Made by a program: the position numbers and the translations under genes. A stretch of 64,000 bases of DNA from Vibrio coralliilyticus. GTDB lineage: Bacteria; Pseudomonadota; Gammaproteobacteria; Enterobacterales; Vibrionaceae. The notes under the pieces are model-generated. The model did not search any database, was not told the origin of the DNA, and was given only the letters and a program-made list of their open reading frames with translations. Of this stretch, positions 29,198-37,935 are shown piece after piece (the first letter of the stretch is position 1; every line of letters begins with the position of its first letter). The stretch spans positions 62,001 to 126,000 of the forward strand of contig NZ_CP024627.1 of the NCBI RefSeq assembly GCF_024449095.1, written 5' to 3'.

Positions 29198-29235
29198 AAC
29201 GAACTTATCCTTTCAGCAATGCAACTTACGTAAAT

Positions 29236-30282
29236 TTAAATAGGCAGATATATGGTGAATGTGGTTCTGCCTGGCCAGCTTTCGACATCAATTTTGCCTT
29301 GATGCTGGTCTATTAGGTTCTGAGCGATTGATAAGCCCAGTCCTGTACCGCCTTCTCTTCCACTGACCATTGGATAGAAAAGGGTGTCTTGTAATTCTGC
29401 GGGGATGCCCGGCCCGTTGTCGATGATCTCTACCCGCGCAGCCAGCTTGCAGCGCTGACCATGAATATTGGTTTGATGCACTGTTCTGGTGCGAATGATG
29501 ATATTGCCATTGTTCTGCTTCTGCAGAATTTGCCCAGCATTACTGACAATATTTAAAAGCGCTTGCTCAATCTGATCCGAATCCATTAAGAATTCCGGCA
29601 AACTAGGGTCGTAGTCACGCTCGATGGTGACGGACCGATCGACTTCTAACTCGACTAGTTGACGTACTTTCTCCAATATCAGGTGGAGATTTTCTTGTTG
29701 TTTTTTGCCCGGCTTTTGTGGACCAAGCAGGCGATCGACTAAGGAACGTAGTCTGTCTGCCTGTTCGATGATGATTTGGGTGTATTCCGTCAGGGATTGA
29801 TCTGGCAGCATGCGTTCGAGTAACTGCGCCGCGCCGCGCAAGCCACCTAGCGGGTTTTTTATTTCATGAGCGAGCCCACGCACCAGTAGTTTGGCTGCTT
29901 GCTGTTGTGCGTGTTGATTCAATTCTTGCGATAAACGCCGTTGTTGACCAATCTTGCGCATTTCGACCAACAGCATGAGTTCTTTTTGCCAAGAGATCGG
30001 GCTGACCGTCACTTCGAGCATAAGCGGCTTACCATCTACCACAAAGGTGACGTCACTGTCGGTAATGCTTTGGCCGCTTTGTAGCGGCTGAGACAGTAGT
30101 GCTAAGTCCATAGAAGCGTGCTGGATGAGCTTGGACAACGGCTGGTCAACGATGCGTTTGGCACTTTGTGAAAACAACTGCTCCGCAGCTGGATTAGCAT
30201 AACGGACTTGCAGTGATTCATTCATGATCAGTACAGACGTGACCTGATGATTGAGTATGATGTTATCGAGTTCGCTGCTCAC
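29236..30282 (-). CDS. glnL: nitrogen regulation sensor kinase/phosphatase NtrB (GlnL)
   Basis: 348 residues, no membrane segment. The N-terminal PAS-like domain is followed by the His-phosphoacceptor RGLAHEIKNPLGGLRGAAQ, the N box IVSNAGQIL, and the G boxes DNGPGIPAELQD and GTGLGLSIAQNL. It phosphorylates or dephosphorylates NtrC according to PII (GlnB) status. It lies 279 bases downstream of glnA with an NtrC site in the gap, so it can be expressed from its own repressed promoter as well as by read-through. Confidence 0.97.
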   Translation of the reverse strand: MSSELDNIILNHQVTSVLIMNESLQVRYANPAAEQLFSQSAKRIVDQPLSKLIQHASMDLALLSQPLQSGQSITDSDVTFVVDGKPLMLEVTVSPISWQKELMLLVEMRKIGQQRRLSQELNQHAQQQAAKLLVRGLAHEIKNPLGGLRGAAQLLERMLPDQSLTEYTQIIIEQADRLRSLVDRLLGPQKPGKKQQENLHLILEKVRQLVELEVDRSVTIERDYDPSLPEFLMDSDQIEQALLNIVSNAGQILQKQNNGNIIIRTRTVHQTNIHGQRCKLAARVEIIDNGPGIPAELQDTLFYPMVSGREGGTGLGLSIAQNLIDQHQGKIDVESWPGRTTFTIYLPI

Positions 30283-30316
30283 TGTCGTCCCTCATCCTTG
30301 ACCTTAAAATGTGCAA

Positions 30317-30333
30317 TGCACCATTTTGGTGCG
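30317..30333. promoter_or_regulatory. NtrC operator upstream of glnL
   Basis: TGCACCATTTTGGTGCG matches the enteric NtrC consensus TGCACYAAAATGGTGCA as an almost perfect dyad (TGCACCA-TTT-TGGTGCG). It lies 35 bases before the glnL start. By analogy with enteric glnL promoters it would mediate repression by NtrC. Confidence 0.78.
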
Positions 30334-30503
30334 GTTACATTCCAAGTATGGCGCAATAACTCATGCAGAAGAAGTAAAAAGGCCATATATCATCGCTTTT
30401 AAGCACCATCATTGCTGATTGCACCGTCATGAACTGAATAATGCAATAAGCTTGCCGAGCATAAGATATTGAATAAAAAGCTTTTTGTTAGTGGGTTAGA
30501 TAT

Positions 30504-30533
30504 AAAAAAGGCTCACGTTATCGGTGAGCCTTT
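30504..30533 (-). terminator. Terminator after glnA
   Basis: On the minus strand: AAGGCTCAC, loop CGATAAC overlapping the stem end, GTGAGCCTT, then TTTTAT. It is about 30 bases after the glnA stop and would limit read-through into glnL-glnG. Confidence 0.85.
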
Positions 30534-30561
30534 CTAAGGAAGGAGTTAATCGACGGAGCGA

Positions 30562-31971
30562 TTACACAGAGTAGTAAAGTTCAAACTCAAGTGGGTGAGT
30601 TGTCATGTTTACTTGTTCTACGTCCTGAGACTTAAGGCCGATGTAAGAATCGATAAAGTCGTCAGAGAATACGCCGCCAGCTGTTAGGAACTCACGGTCT
30701 GCATCTAGTGAATCTAGTGCATCTTTCAGTGAGTAAGCCACTGTTGGGATTTCTGCTGCTTCTTCTGCTGGTAGATCGTATAAGTCTTTATCCATTGCTT
30801 CACCTGGGTGGATCTTGTTCTTAATACCGTCAAGACCAGCCATTAGCATTGCTGCAAAACATAGGTATGGGTTAGCAGATGGATCACCGAAGCGAACTTC
30901 GATGCGACGTGCTTTCGGGCTTGGTACCACAGGGATACGAATAGAAGCACTACGGTTACGAGCGGAGTAAGCTAGCATTACAGGCGCTTCGAAACCAGGA
31001 ACAAGACGCTTGTATGAGTTAGTCGACGCGTTTGCGAATGCGTTGATTGCACGAGCGTGTTTGATGATACCGCCAATGTAGTAAAGTGCCGTTTCAGATA
31101 GACCGCCGTACTTATCACCCGCGAACAGGTTAACACCGTCTTTAGCTAGAGATTGGTGCACGTGCATACCAGAGCCGTTGTCACCAACTAGTGGTTTCGG
31201 CATGAAGGTCGCTGTCTTACCAAATGCGTGAGCAACGTTATGAACCACGTACTTGTAGATTTGGATTTCGTCTGCTTTTGAAGTCAGTGTGTTGAAACGA
31301 GTCGCGATTTCGTTCTGACCTGCAGTCGCTACTTCGTGGTGGTGCGCTTCTACAACTAGACCCATTTCTTCCATGATTAGACACATAGCAGAACGGATGT
31401 CTTGAGATGAATCGACAGGAGCTACTGGGAAGTAACCACCTTTCACGCCAGGGCGGTGACCTTTGTTGCCTTCTTCGTAATCAGAACCTGTGTTCCATGC
31501 TGCTTCCACATCGTCGATCTTAAAGAAAGAACCTGACATATCGGTCGCGAACTTCACGTCGTCGAATAGGAAGAACTCTGGCTCAGGACCGATAAGTACG
31601 GTATCAGCAACGCCTGTAGAGCGCATGTAATCTTCAGCGCGTTTAGCGATAGAGCGTGGGTCACGATCGTAACCTTGCATCGTTGCAGGCTCAAGGATGT
31701 CACAGCGGATGTTTAGAGTTGCATCTTCAGTAAATGGGTCGAGTACAGCAGAGGATGCATCTGGCATCATAACCATATCTGACTCGTTGATGCCTTTCCA
31801 GCCAGCAACTGAAGAACCATCGAACATCTTACCTTCTTCGAAGAAGTCTGCATCGATTTGGTGAGCAGGGATAGAGATATGTTGCTCTTTACCTTTTGTG
31901 TCGGTAAAGCGTAGGTCAACAAACTTAACTTCGTTTTCTTGGATCAGCGATAGAACGTTTTCAACTGACAT
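30562..31971 (-). CDS. glnA: glutamine synthetase, type I
   Basis: 469 residues, the usual GSI-beta length. Conserved segments include [18 protein letters not shown], the metal/ATP motif [14 protein letters not shown] region, [11 protein letters not shown] and the adenylylation loop around [10 protein letters not shown], whose Tyr is the target of GlnE. It condenses glutamate and ammonia with ATP, forming cytoplasmic dodecamers. The upstream region has a sigma-54 promoter and NtrC sites, so it is nitrogen-regulated. The ATG at 31971 is preceded by GGAGG. Confidence 0.99.
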   Translation of the reverse strand: MSVENVLSLIQENEVKFVDLRFTDTKGKEQHISIPAHQIDADFFEEGKMFDGSSVAGWKGINESDMVMMPDASSAVLDPFTEDATLNIRCDILEPATMQGYDRDPRSIAKRAEDYMRSTGVADTVLIGPEPEFFLFDDVKFATDMSGSFFKIDDVEAAWNTGSDYEEGNKGHRPGVKGGYFPVAPVDSSQDIRSAMCLIMEEMGLVVEAHHHEVATAGQNEIATRFNTLTSKADEIQIYKYVVHNVAHAFGKTATFMPKPLVGDNGSGMHVHQSLAKDGVNLFAGDKYGGLSETALYYIGGIIKHARAINAFANASTNSYKRLVPGFEAPVMLAYSARNRSASIRIPVVPSPKARRIEVRFGDPSANPYLCFAAMLMAGLDGIKNKIHPGEAMDKDLYDLPAEEAAEIPTVAYSLKDALDSLDADREFLTAGGVFSDDFIDSYIGLKSQDVEQVNMTTHPLEFELYYSV

Positions 31972-32078
31972 CTTGGATAACCTCCAGTGTTATTAAAGCG
32001 GGTTAGCTCGATTGGTTTAACAAATCCAGCATTGATTAATTTCATTTCAATCGTATTAATCGATGCTGATTTAAATAA

Positions 32079-32094
32079 AGCCAAAACCGTGCCA
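32079..32094 (-). promoter_or_regulatory. Sigma-54 promoter of glnA
   Basis: Minus strand TGGCACGGTTTTGGCT matches the -24/-12 consensus TGGCACG-N4-TTGCT, with the invariant GG and GC exactly 12 bases apart. The expected transcription start is about 32068, roughly 100 bases before the glnA ATG. Confidence 0.85.
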
Positions 32095-32143
32095 AAAAAA
32101 TTATTCCATTAATTTCAAGCAATTAATTGTTTAAGTGTCAGAT

Positions 32144-32223
32144 TGGTGCAAAGTTCTGCACCAAAATGAACTAAGAATGCACCCTTGTGGTGCAATGTGC
32201 ATGTGTTGCACCAATATGTAACA
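32144..32223. promoter_or_regulatory. NtrC enhancer sites of glnA
   Basis: Three elements: TGCACCCTTGTGGTGCA (32178-32194), near-perfect and centred about 118 bases upstream of the predicted start; TGCACCAATATGTAACA (32207-32223), a strong left half only, at about -147; and TGGTGCA-AAGTTC-TGCACCA (32144-32163), two half-sites in the everted arrangement, at about -85. The layout resembles the enteric glnAp2 enhancer. The remainder of the 489-base gap to typA shows no other clear element. Confidence 0.75.
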
Positions 32224-32460
32224 AAAGCGTATTCCATTCAGCCGCTATTCGTCATCTATGTCAACGCATAATTTCGTATATTCAGAGCGATATTGAGTTC
32301 GATCAAAGCACATTCATCAGAAAACCAGCGTATCAGATCACATATTTCTGGGTTTTTCGCTAAAATCTGGTACATTATGGCCGTTTTTTTAATCAAGTAA
32401 GCTCGCTTCATTCATCGACTATGTTTGAAGCGAGCTTCTACTATCGAGTGAATCAAATCC

Positions 32461-34290
32461 ATGGCTACTCCACAGATTGATAAATTGAGAAATATCGCGA
32501 TCATCGCGCACGTTGACCACGGTAAAACAACACTGGTTGATAAACTGCTACAGCAATCAGGCACTTTAGAGTCTCGCGGTGAAGCTGAAGAGCGAGTCAT
32601 GGACTCGAACGACATCGAAAAAGAGCGCGGCATTACCATTCTTGCTAAAAACACAGCAATTAACTGGAATGACTACCGCATCAACATCGTAGATACTCCG
32701 GGACACGCGGACTTCGGTGGTGAAGTTGAGCGTATTATGTCAATGGTAGACTCAGTGCTGCTGATTGTTGACGCTGTTGATGGCCCTATGCCTCAGACTC
32801 GCTTCGTAACACAGAAAGCATTTGCTCACGGTCTTAAGCCAATTGTTGTTATCAACAAGATTGACCGTCCTGGCGCTCGTCCTGATTGGGTTATGGATCA
32901 AGTATTCGACCTATTCGATAACCTAGGTGCCACTGACGAACAGCTAGACTTCAAAGTGGTTTACGCATCAGCGCTTAACGGTTGGGCTTCTCTAGAAGAA
33001 GGCGAAACTGGCGAAGATATGGAACCGCTATTCGAAACCATCGTTGAAGAAGTGACAGCACCGCAAGTTGACCTAGACGGTCCACTACAGATGCAAGTTT
33101 CTCAGCTAGATTACAGCTCTTACGTTGGTGTTATCGGTGTTGCTCGTGTCACTCGTGGTAGCGTTAAGCCTAACCAACAGGTTACTGTTATCGGTGCGGA
33201 CGGTAAGACTCGTAACGGTAAAGTCGGCACTGTAATGGGTTACCTAGGTCTTGAACGTCACGAAGTCGAGCAAGCTAACGCAGGTGACATCGTTGCAATC
33301 ACAGGTCTTGGTGAGCTGAAAATTTCCGATACTATCTGTGCACAAAACCAAGTTGAAGCGTTACCAGCACTTTCTGTTGATGAGCCAACGGTAACCATGA
33401 CGTTCCAAGTAAACACGTCTCCGTTTGCTGGTAAAGAAGGTAAATTCGTAACGTCACGTAACATCCTTGAGCGTCTAGAAAAAGAGCTAGTACACAACGT
33501 AGCACTGCGCGTTGAGCAACTCGATGATCCAGACAAATTCCGCGTATCAGGCCGTGGTGAACTTCACCTATCTATCCTGATCGAAAACATGCGTCGTGAA
33601 GGCTTCGAGCTAGCGGTTTCTCGTCCTGAAGTTATCATCAAAGAAGAAGATGGTCAGCTAATGGAACCGTACGAAACGGTAACTATCGATGTGATGGAAG
33701 AGCACCAAGGCGGCATCATGGAGAACATCGGCCTACGTAAAGGTGAGCTGACTGACATGTCTCCAGATGGCAAAGGTCGTGTACGTATGGACTTCATCAT
33801 GCCTTCTCGTGGTCTGATTGGTTTCCAAACTGAATTCATGACGCTAACATCGGGTTCTGGTCTTCTTTACCACACATTCGATCACTACGGTCCACACAAA
33901 GGCGGCGAGATCGGTCAACGTATCAACGGCGTATTAATCTCTAACGGTATGGGTAAAGCGCTAACCAACGCACTATTCAACCTACAAGAGCGTGGCCGTA
34001 TGTTCATCGGTCACGGTGTAGAAGTATACGAAGGCATGGTTGTTGGTATTCACAGCCGTGACAATGACCTAACAGTAAACGTACTGAAAGGTAAGCAGCT
34101 AACCAACGTTCGTGCTTCTGGTACTGATGATGCACAGGTCCTTACTCCGCCAATCATCATGACACTTGAGCAAGCACTTGAGTTCATCGATGATGACGAG
34201 CTAGTAGAAGTAACTCCTGAAAGTATCCGTATCCGTAAGAAGTTCCTAACGGAAAGTGATCGTAAGCGAGAAGCGCGTAACGCTAAGTAA
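32461..34290 (+). CDS. typA: ribosome-dependent GTPase TypA/BipA
   Basis: 609 residues. Translation-factor GTPase: P-loop [15 protein letters not shown], switch region [28 protein letters not shown] and [14 protein letters not shown]; then EF-G-like domains and the BipA C-terminal domain. It binds ribosomes and assists 50S assembly and stress responses, notably at low temperature. It is divergent from glnA, as in E. coli. Start ATG at 32461. Confidence 0.98.
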   Translation: MATPQIDKLRNIAIIAHVDHGKTTLVDKLLQQSGTLESRGEAEERVMDSNDIEKERGITILAKNTAINWNDYRINIVDTPGHADFGGEVERIMSMVDSVLLIVDAVDGPMPQTRFVTQKAFAHGLKPIVVINKIDRPGARPDWVMDQVFDLFDNLGATDEQLDFKVVYASALNGWASLEEGETGEDMEPLFETIVEEVTAPQVDLDGPLQMQVSQLDYSSYVGVIGVARVTRGSVKPNQQVTVIGADGKTRNGKVGTVMGYLGLERHEVEQANAGDIVAITGLGELKISDTICAQNQVEALPALSVDEPTVTMTFQVNTSPFAGKEGKFVTSRNILERLEKELVHNVALRVEQLDDPDKFRVSGRGELHLSILIENMRREGFELAVSRPEVIIKEEDGQLMEPYETVTIDVMEEHQGGIMENIGLRKGELTDMSPDGKGRVRMDFIMPSRGLIGFQTEFMTLTSGSGLLYHTFDHYGPHKGGEIGQRINGVLISNGMGKALTNALFNLQERGRMFIGHGVEVYEGMVVGIHSRDNDLTVNVLKGKQLTNVRASGTDDAQVLTPPIIMTLEQALEFIDDDELVEVTPESIRIRKKFLTESDRKREARNAK

Positions 34291-34315
34291 TTTCACTTAG
34301 TCGTTCTTTAAGCTA

Positions 34316-34350
34316 TAAAGCCCTGAGTTGATACAACTTAGGGCTTTTTG
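34316..34350 (+). terminator. Terminator of typA
   Basis: AGCCCTGAGTTG, short ATA loop, CAACTTAGGGCT (one G-T pair), then TTTTTG. Strong 12-bp stem just before the next gene. Confidence 0.88.
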
Positions 34351-34369
34351 TTATTACAGAGCAGTAAAA

Positions 34370-34906
34370 ATGAAACCCATTATCGTTACTGGTGGTCCGG
34401 GGGCGGGTAAAACGACCTTAATTGAAGCGTTAGCTGAATATGGTTATGCCACTTTTTCTGAAGGATCACGTACGTTGATTGAGCAGCAGAGCCAACAACC
34501 AGAAGGGGTATTGCCTTGGACTGATCTGCCTGAGTTTGCCCGTTTATGCTTAGAGCTGATGGTGGAGCAAAAACTCACCGCTCAGCAATCGCAAGTCGCT
34601 TTTATGGATCGGGCTATTGCTGATATTGTTGCCTATCTTAAAGTGGGTGGCTGTAAAGTGGAGCAAGAGTTTCTAGCTCAAAGTGCTGGGTACCATAGTC
34701 AGGTGTTGAGTTGTCGACCTGAAGCCTCGATTTACGTTCAAGATGATGTGCGTCCTCATAGCTTTGAAGAGGCCGTCGACATTCACGACATGCTAGTTAA
34801 AACCTATTCTGAGCTGGGTTATCAAGTGATAGAAGTGCCATGGGGAACCGTAAAAGAACGGGTAGCCTTTATTCGTCAGGTCACTGGTTTAGTGACTGAG
34901 GTGTGA
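34370..34906 (+). CDS. predicted AAA-family ATPase/kinase-like P-loop protein
   Basis: 178 residues from the ATG at 34370, which lies 20 bases after the typA terminator; an upstream extension would run into that terminator. Walker A GGPGAGKTTLIEAL is at residues 7-20. SEGSRTLIEQQ and FMDRAIADIVAYLKVGG resemble the nucleotide- and substrate-binding segments of small deoxynucleoside-kinase-like AAA proteins (AAA_28-type). It is a stand-alone P-loop domain with no membrane or DNA-binding region. The function is unknown. It is convergent with the DUF2959 lipoprotein gene, 5 bases apart at the stops. Confidence 0.8.
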   Translation: MKPIIVTGGPGAGKTTLIEALAEYGYATFSEGSRTLIEQQSQQPEGVLPWTDLPEFARLCLELMVEQKLTAQQSQVAFMDRAIADIVAYLKVGGCKVEQEFLAQSAGYHSQVLSCRPEASIYVQDDVRPHSFEEAVDIHDMLVKTYSELGYQVIEVPWGTVKERVAFIRQVTGLVTEV

Positions 34907-34911
34907 AAGGG

Positions 34912-35553
34912 CTACTTTTGATTGAGTTTTTTCAGGAACTTGTCTGATTCTGCGATCGCTGCATTCATGTCGTTGATCGCGTACTGGATATCTTGTTCTA
35001 AACTTGCGAATTCGCCTTGCAAAGACCCAATCGCACTCGCATTAAGGTTGTGCTTCAAGTAAAGCGTATTGTCACGCAATGTATTGAGCACTGGCGTCAT
35101 TTTATCTTCTGCACGCTTCATTGCACTTAACATCGCCTTGTATGAACGCTGTGTTTCTTTCAGTTTCTGCTCACTGGTGCGACGAAGTTTGTCGCTGGTA
35201 TAGAGATCCAGTTCGCTTTGCCATTCTGTAAAGAGTGCGTCTGATACGTCCTCAATTGCGGCAATGCGATCACTCACTTCTTGCGCGGCTTGCTCGCTGT
35301 CTTGGTATTTAGCGTTGATTTTATTGTAGACGGCTTCTAGTTCACCACCGTTGAAGTTGGTCAGTGTCGACAGTGCTTCTAGTGCGCTGGTGAATTCTTG
35401 CTGGGCTTCTTGTTGTGACTGCTTGGCATCTTCAACACGATCTACCATGATATCGCGTTTGTGATAGCCTACTTGTTCCATAGCTGAGTAATAGGCAGAT
35501 TGGCAGCCCGAAAGGGCAAAAATGGAGAGCATCAGCACCAGTAAGTACGGCAT
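34912..35553 (-). CDS. DUF2959 family lipoprotein
   Basis: 213 residues. The N-terminus MPYLLVLMLSIFALSGCQSA is a lipoprotein signal with an LSGC lipobox (Cys near residue 17). The rest is alpha-helical, Gln/Glu-rich, with heptad-like hydrophobics consistent with coiled coils. YYSAMEQVGYHKRDIMVDRV is the recognisable DUF2959 opening. Function unknown. Gln at +2 and Ser at +3 suggest it is carried to the outer membrane. It is divergent from yihY. Confidence 0.85.
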   Translation of the reverse strand: MPYLLVLMLSIFALSGCQSAYYSAMEQVGYHKRDIMVDRVEDAKQSQQEAQQEFTSALEALSTLTNFNGGELEAVYNKINAKYQDSEQAAQEVSDRIAAIEDVSDALFTEWQSELDLYTSDKLRRTSEQKLKETQRSYKAMLSAMKRAEDKMTPVLNTLRDNTLYLKHNLNASAIGSLQGEFASLEQDIQYAINDMNAAIAESDKFLKKLNQK

Positions 35554-35615
35554 GATCGTGTCCTTTCCTTTAAAATGATGATGTTAGGATGGCGTAGTTG
35601 ATAAGGAGATACAAG

Positions 35616-36530
35616 TTGAATATCGAACAACTGAGTAAGCAGAGCCTAAATTTCGGGCGCTATCTGTTCATTCGCATGGGACATGACAGAGTAAACGTTA
35701 ATGCGGGGTATTTGGCTTACATTACCTTATTGTCGATCGTACCTATGTTGACGGTGTTGCTGTCAGTACTGTCTTCTTTTTCTGTCTTTGCCAATGCCGG
35801 TGACGTGATTCAAGATTTTGTTATTACTCATTTTGTTCCCGCAGCAGGGGACGCAGTTAAATTGGCTTTGTTTGAGTTTGTTGCCAACACAGGAAAGATG
35901 ACCGCTGTAGGTGGTTTGTTTTTGTTTATTGCAGCGTTAATGTTGATTTCTAACATCGATAAAAATCTTAATTATATCTGGCGAGTACAACGTAAGCGCC
36001 GAGCGGTGTTCTCCTTTTCTATGTATTGGATGGTACTGACACTTGGTCCCATTTTGGTCGGTGCGAGTATCGCTGCAACGTCTTATGTGACGTCCCTTAA
36101 AATTCTTGACAGCGAAGCCATTTCTGGCGCTTACGATTTGCTACTGCGTTGGCTGCCTTTCTTATTGTCCTTTTTTGCGTTTATGGGGTTGTACATCTTA
36201 GTGCCAAACAAGAAGGTTTATGTGTCTCATGCAGTAGTTGGGGCGATTGTCGCAGCACTATTGTTTGAAGCGAGTAAGAAAGGCTTTGCCGCGTACATCA
36301 CTCAATTTCCTTCTTATCAATTGATTTATGGCGCGCTAGCGGCCATTCCAATATTGTTTGTGTGGGTGTATTTGTGCTGGCTGATTGTATTGGTTGGCGC
36401 TGAGGTAACGGCAGCGTTAGGTGAGCGAGAGCAGTGGAGTGAGGACCAAGAAATGGTACACTCTGCGCAAACGATGCAACCTCAGCAACAAGGAGTGGAT
36501 AGTGATAGCGCTGATACAAAGAGTGAGTGA
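35616..36530 (+). CDS. yihY: YihY/virulence factor BrkB family inner-membrane protein
   Basis: About 304 residues with roughly six hydrophobic segments: [80 protein letters not shown] and a C-terminal [20 protein letters not shown]. These, with NLNYIWRV, match the YihY/BrkB family, formerly mis-called ribonuclease BN. Function is unsettled. I choose the TTG at 35616, preceded seven bases upstream by AAGGAG, over the TTG at 35598 that lacks such a site. The C-terminus is charged and overlaps the dtd start. Confidence 0.9.
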   Translation: MNIEQLSKQSLNFGRYLFIRMGHDRVNVNAGYLAYITLLSIVPMLTVLLSVLSSFSVFANAGDVIQDFVITHFVPAAGDAVKLALFEFVANTGKMTAVGGLFLFIAALMLISNIDKNLNYIWRVQRKRRAVFSFSMYWMVLTLGPILVGASIAATSYVTSLKILDSEAISGAYDLLLRWLPFLLSFFAFMGLYILVPNKKVYVSHAVVGAIVAALLFEASKKGFAAYITQFPSYQLIYGALAAIPILFVWVYLCWLIVLVGAEVTAALGEREQWSEDQEMVHSAQTMQPQQQGVDSDSADTKSE

Positions 36531-36936
36531 AGCCGCGGTACGTGTTGATGGTGAAGTGGTTGGCGAAATCGACCAAGGTCTACTTGTCCTGCTTGGTGTA
36601 GAAAAGGACGATGATGAAGCCAAAGCCAAGCGTCTGATGGAGCGTGTAACGACTTACCGAGTATTTGGTGACGATGATGGGAAGATGAACCTCAACGTGA
36701 AACAGGTTGATGGTAAAGTGCTGGTGGTGTCTCAGTTCACTTTACCTGCGGATACGAAGAAAGGTACCCGTGCGGGCTTTTCTCGCGGTGCACATCCCGA
36801 AGACGCTGAGCGTTTATACCACTATTTTGCTGACCAATGCGCACAGGTTCTACCAACTGAACGGGGGCGTTTTGCGGCGGATATGAAAGTATCTTTGATC
36901 AATGATGGCCCGGTGACCTTCTGGTTGCAGGTATAA
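36502..36936 (+). CDS. dtd: D-aminoacyl-tRNA deacylase
   Basis: 144 residues from a GTG at 36502 ([20 protein letters not shown]), preceded by AGGAG. The active-site segments are [15 protein letters not shown] and the Gly-cisPro motif [11 protein letters not shown] at the C-terminus. It hydrolyses D-amino acids and glycine from mischarged tRNAs. The start overlaps the yihY reading frame by 29 bases, so the two are likely translationally linked. Confidence 0.97.
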   Translation: MIALIQRVSEAAVRVDGEVVGEIDQGLLVLLGVEKDDDEAKAKRLMERVTTYRVFGDDDGKMNLNVKQVDGKVLVVSQFTLPADTKKGTRAGFSRGAHPEDAERLYHYFADQCAQVLPTERGRFAADMKVSLINDGPVTFWLQV

Positions 36937-36993
36937 TGAGAAAGATAGGCTAGAAGGGTAACGTACAATTGTTACCGTTAAAAAAGGATTTTT

Positions 36994-37935
36994 ATGTTTA
37001 AGCTGATCACGCCAAAAACGGAAAACCAACTCAACAAATATTATCATTTTCGCTGGCAGATGCTGCGCGAACCTTGGCGGATGCCGTTAGGTTCCGAGCG
37101 TGATGAATACGATGCAATGAGCCATCATCGTATGATAGTGGATGGCCGAGGACGCCCTATGGCGATTGGTCGACTTTATATCACGCCAGATAACGAAGCG
37201 CAGATTCGTTATATGGCGGTCAAAGGCAACCGTCGTAGTAAAGGCATGGGGTCGTTGGTACTGGTGGCTCTGGAGTCACTGGCGAGGCAAGAAGGGGCCA
37301 AACGTCTGGTGTGTAACGCACGTGAAGACGCAATTTCGTTCTACGAAAAGAATGACTTTGAGCGCCGAGGTGAACTGACCGATGAACGTGGCCCAGTACG
37401 ACACCAACAGATGGTGAAAAAACTTGATCCAATGGCGAATGTTCTGCGCAAGCCTGAATGGTGTACTGAGCTGCAAGAGCGCTGGGAACATCAGATCCCG
37501 ATCAGCGACAAGATGGGCATCAAGATCAATCAGTATACCGGCTATCAATTTGAGTGTTGTTCTCAACTCAATCCGAACTTAAACCCACATAATACGATGT
37601 TTGCGGGCTCAGCGTTTACCCTTGCGACCCTGACAGGGTGGGGGATGACATGGCTGCTGATGAAAGAGCGAGGTTTGAGTGGTGATATTGTGTTGGCTGA
37701 TAGCCAGATCCGTTATCGTCACCCAGTGACTCAAAACCCGGTTGCTTCAACGTCTTTGGATGGGATCAGTGGCGACTTAGACCGCCTTGCCTCAGGCCGA
37801 AAGGCACGTATTGTCATTCATGTCACTATTCACAGTGGTGATACGGAAGCAGTAGAGTTTATCGGCACTTATATGCTGCTACCGAATTATAAATCGATGT
37901 TGGATTTGCCTGCGTCTTCATCTTCAGAAGAATGA
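36994..37935 (+). CDS. yiiD: GNAT acetyltransferase fused to hotdog thioesterase-like domain (YiiD family)
   Basis: 313 residues in two domains. Residues 1-145 form a GNAT fold (HFRWQMLREPWRMPLGSE, QIRYMAVKGNRRSKGMGS as the acetyl-CoA loop, AISFYEKNDFER). Residues 165-310 form a hotdog fold typical of YiiD C-terminal domains (NLNPHNTMFAGSAFTLATL). E. coli YiiD has been reported as a malonyl-ACP decarboxylase (MadA) able to prime fatty-acid synthesis, and related proteins are called FabY in databases; I infer a similar role only from the domain match. Its last 49 bases overlap the 3' end of the convergent AsmA-like gene. Confidence 0.88.
   Translation: MFKLITPKTENQLNKYYHFRWQMLREPWRMPLGSERDEYDAMSHHRMIVDGRGRPMAIGRLYITPDNEAQIRYMAVKGNRRSKGMGSLVLVALESLARQEGAKRLVCNAREDAISFYEKNDFERRGELTDERGPVRHQQMVKKLDPMANVLRKPEWCTELQERWEHQIPISDKMGIKINQYTGYQFECCSQLNPNLNPHNTMFAGSAFTLATLTGWGMTWLLMKERGLSGDIVLADSQIRYRHPVTQNPVASTSLDGISGDLDRLASGRKARIVIHVTIHSGDTEAVEFIGTYMLLPNYKSMLDLPASSSSEE

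Noticed and set aside
32141..32163. A possible second sigma-54 promoter, TTGGTGCAGAACTTTGCACC on the minus strand.
   Set aside because: GG and GC are 13 bases apart, not 12, and the sequence is better explained as two NtrC half-sites; the element at 32079-32094 has correct spacing.
34328..34369. Longer start for the AAA ATPase gene.
   Set aside because: It would begin inside the typA terminator stem; the ATG at 34370 directly precedes the P-loop-bearing N-terminus.
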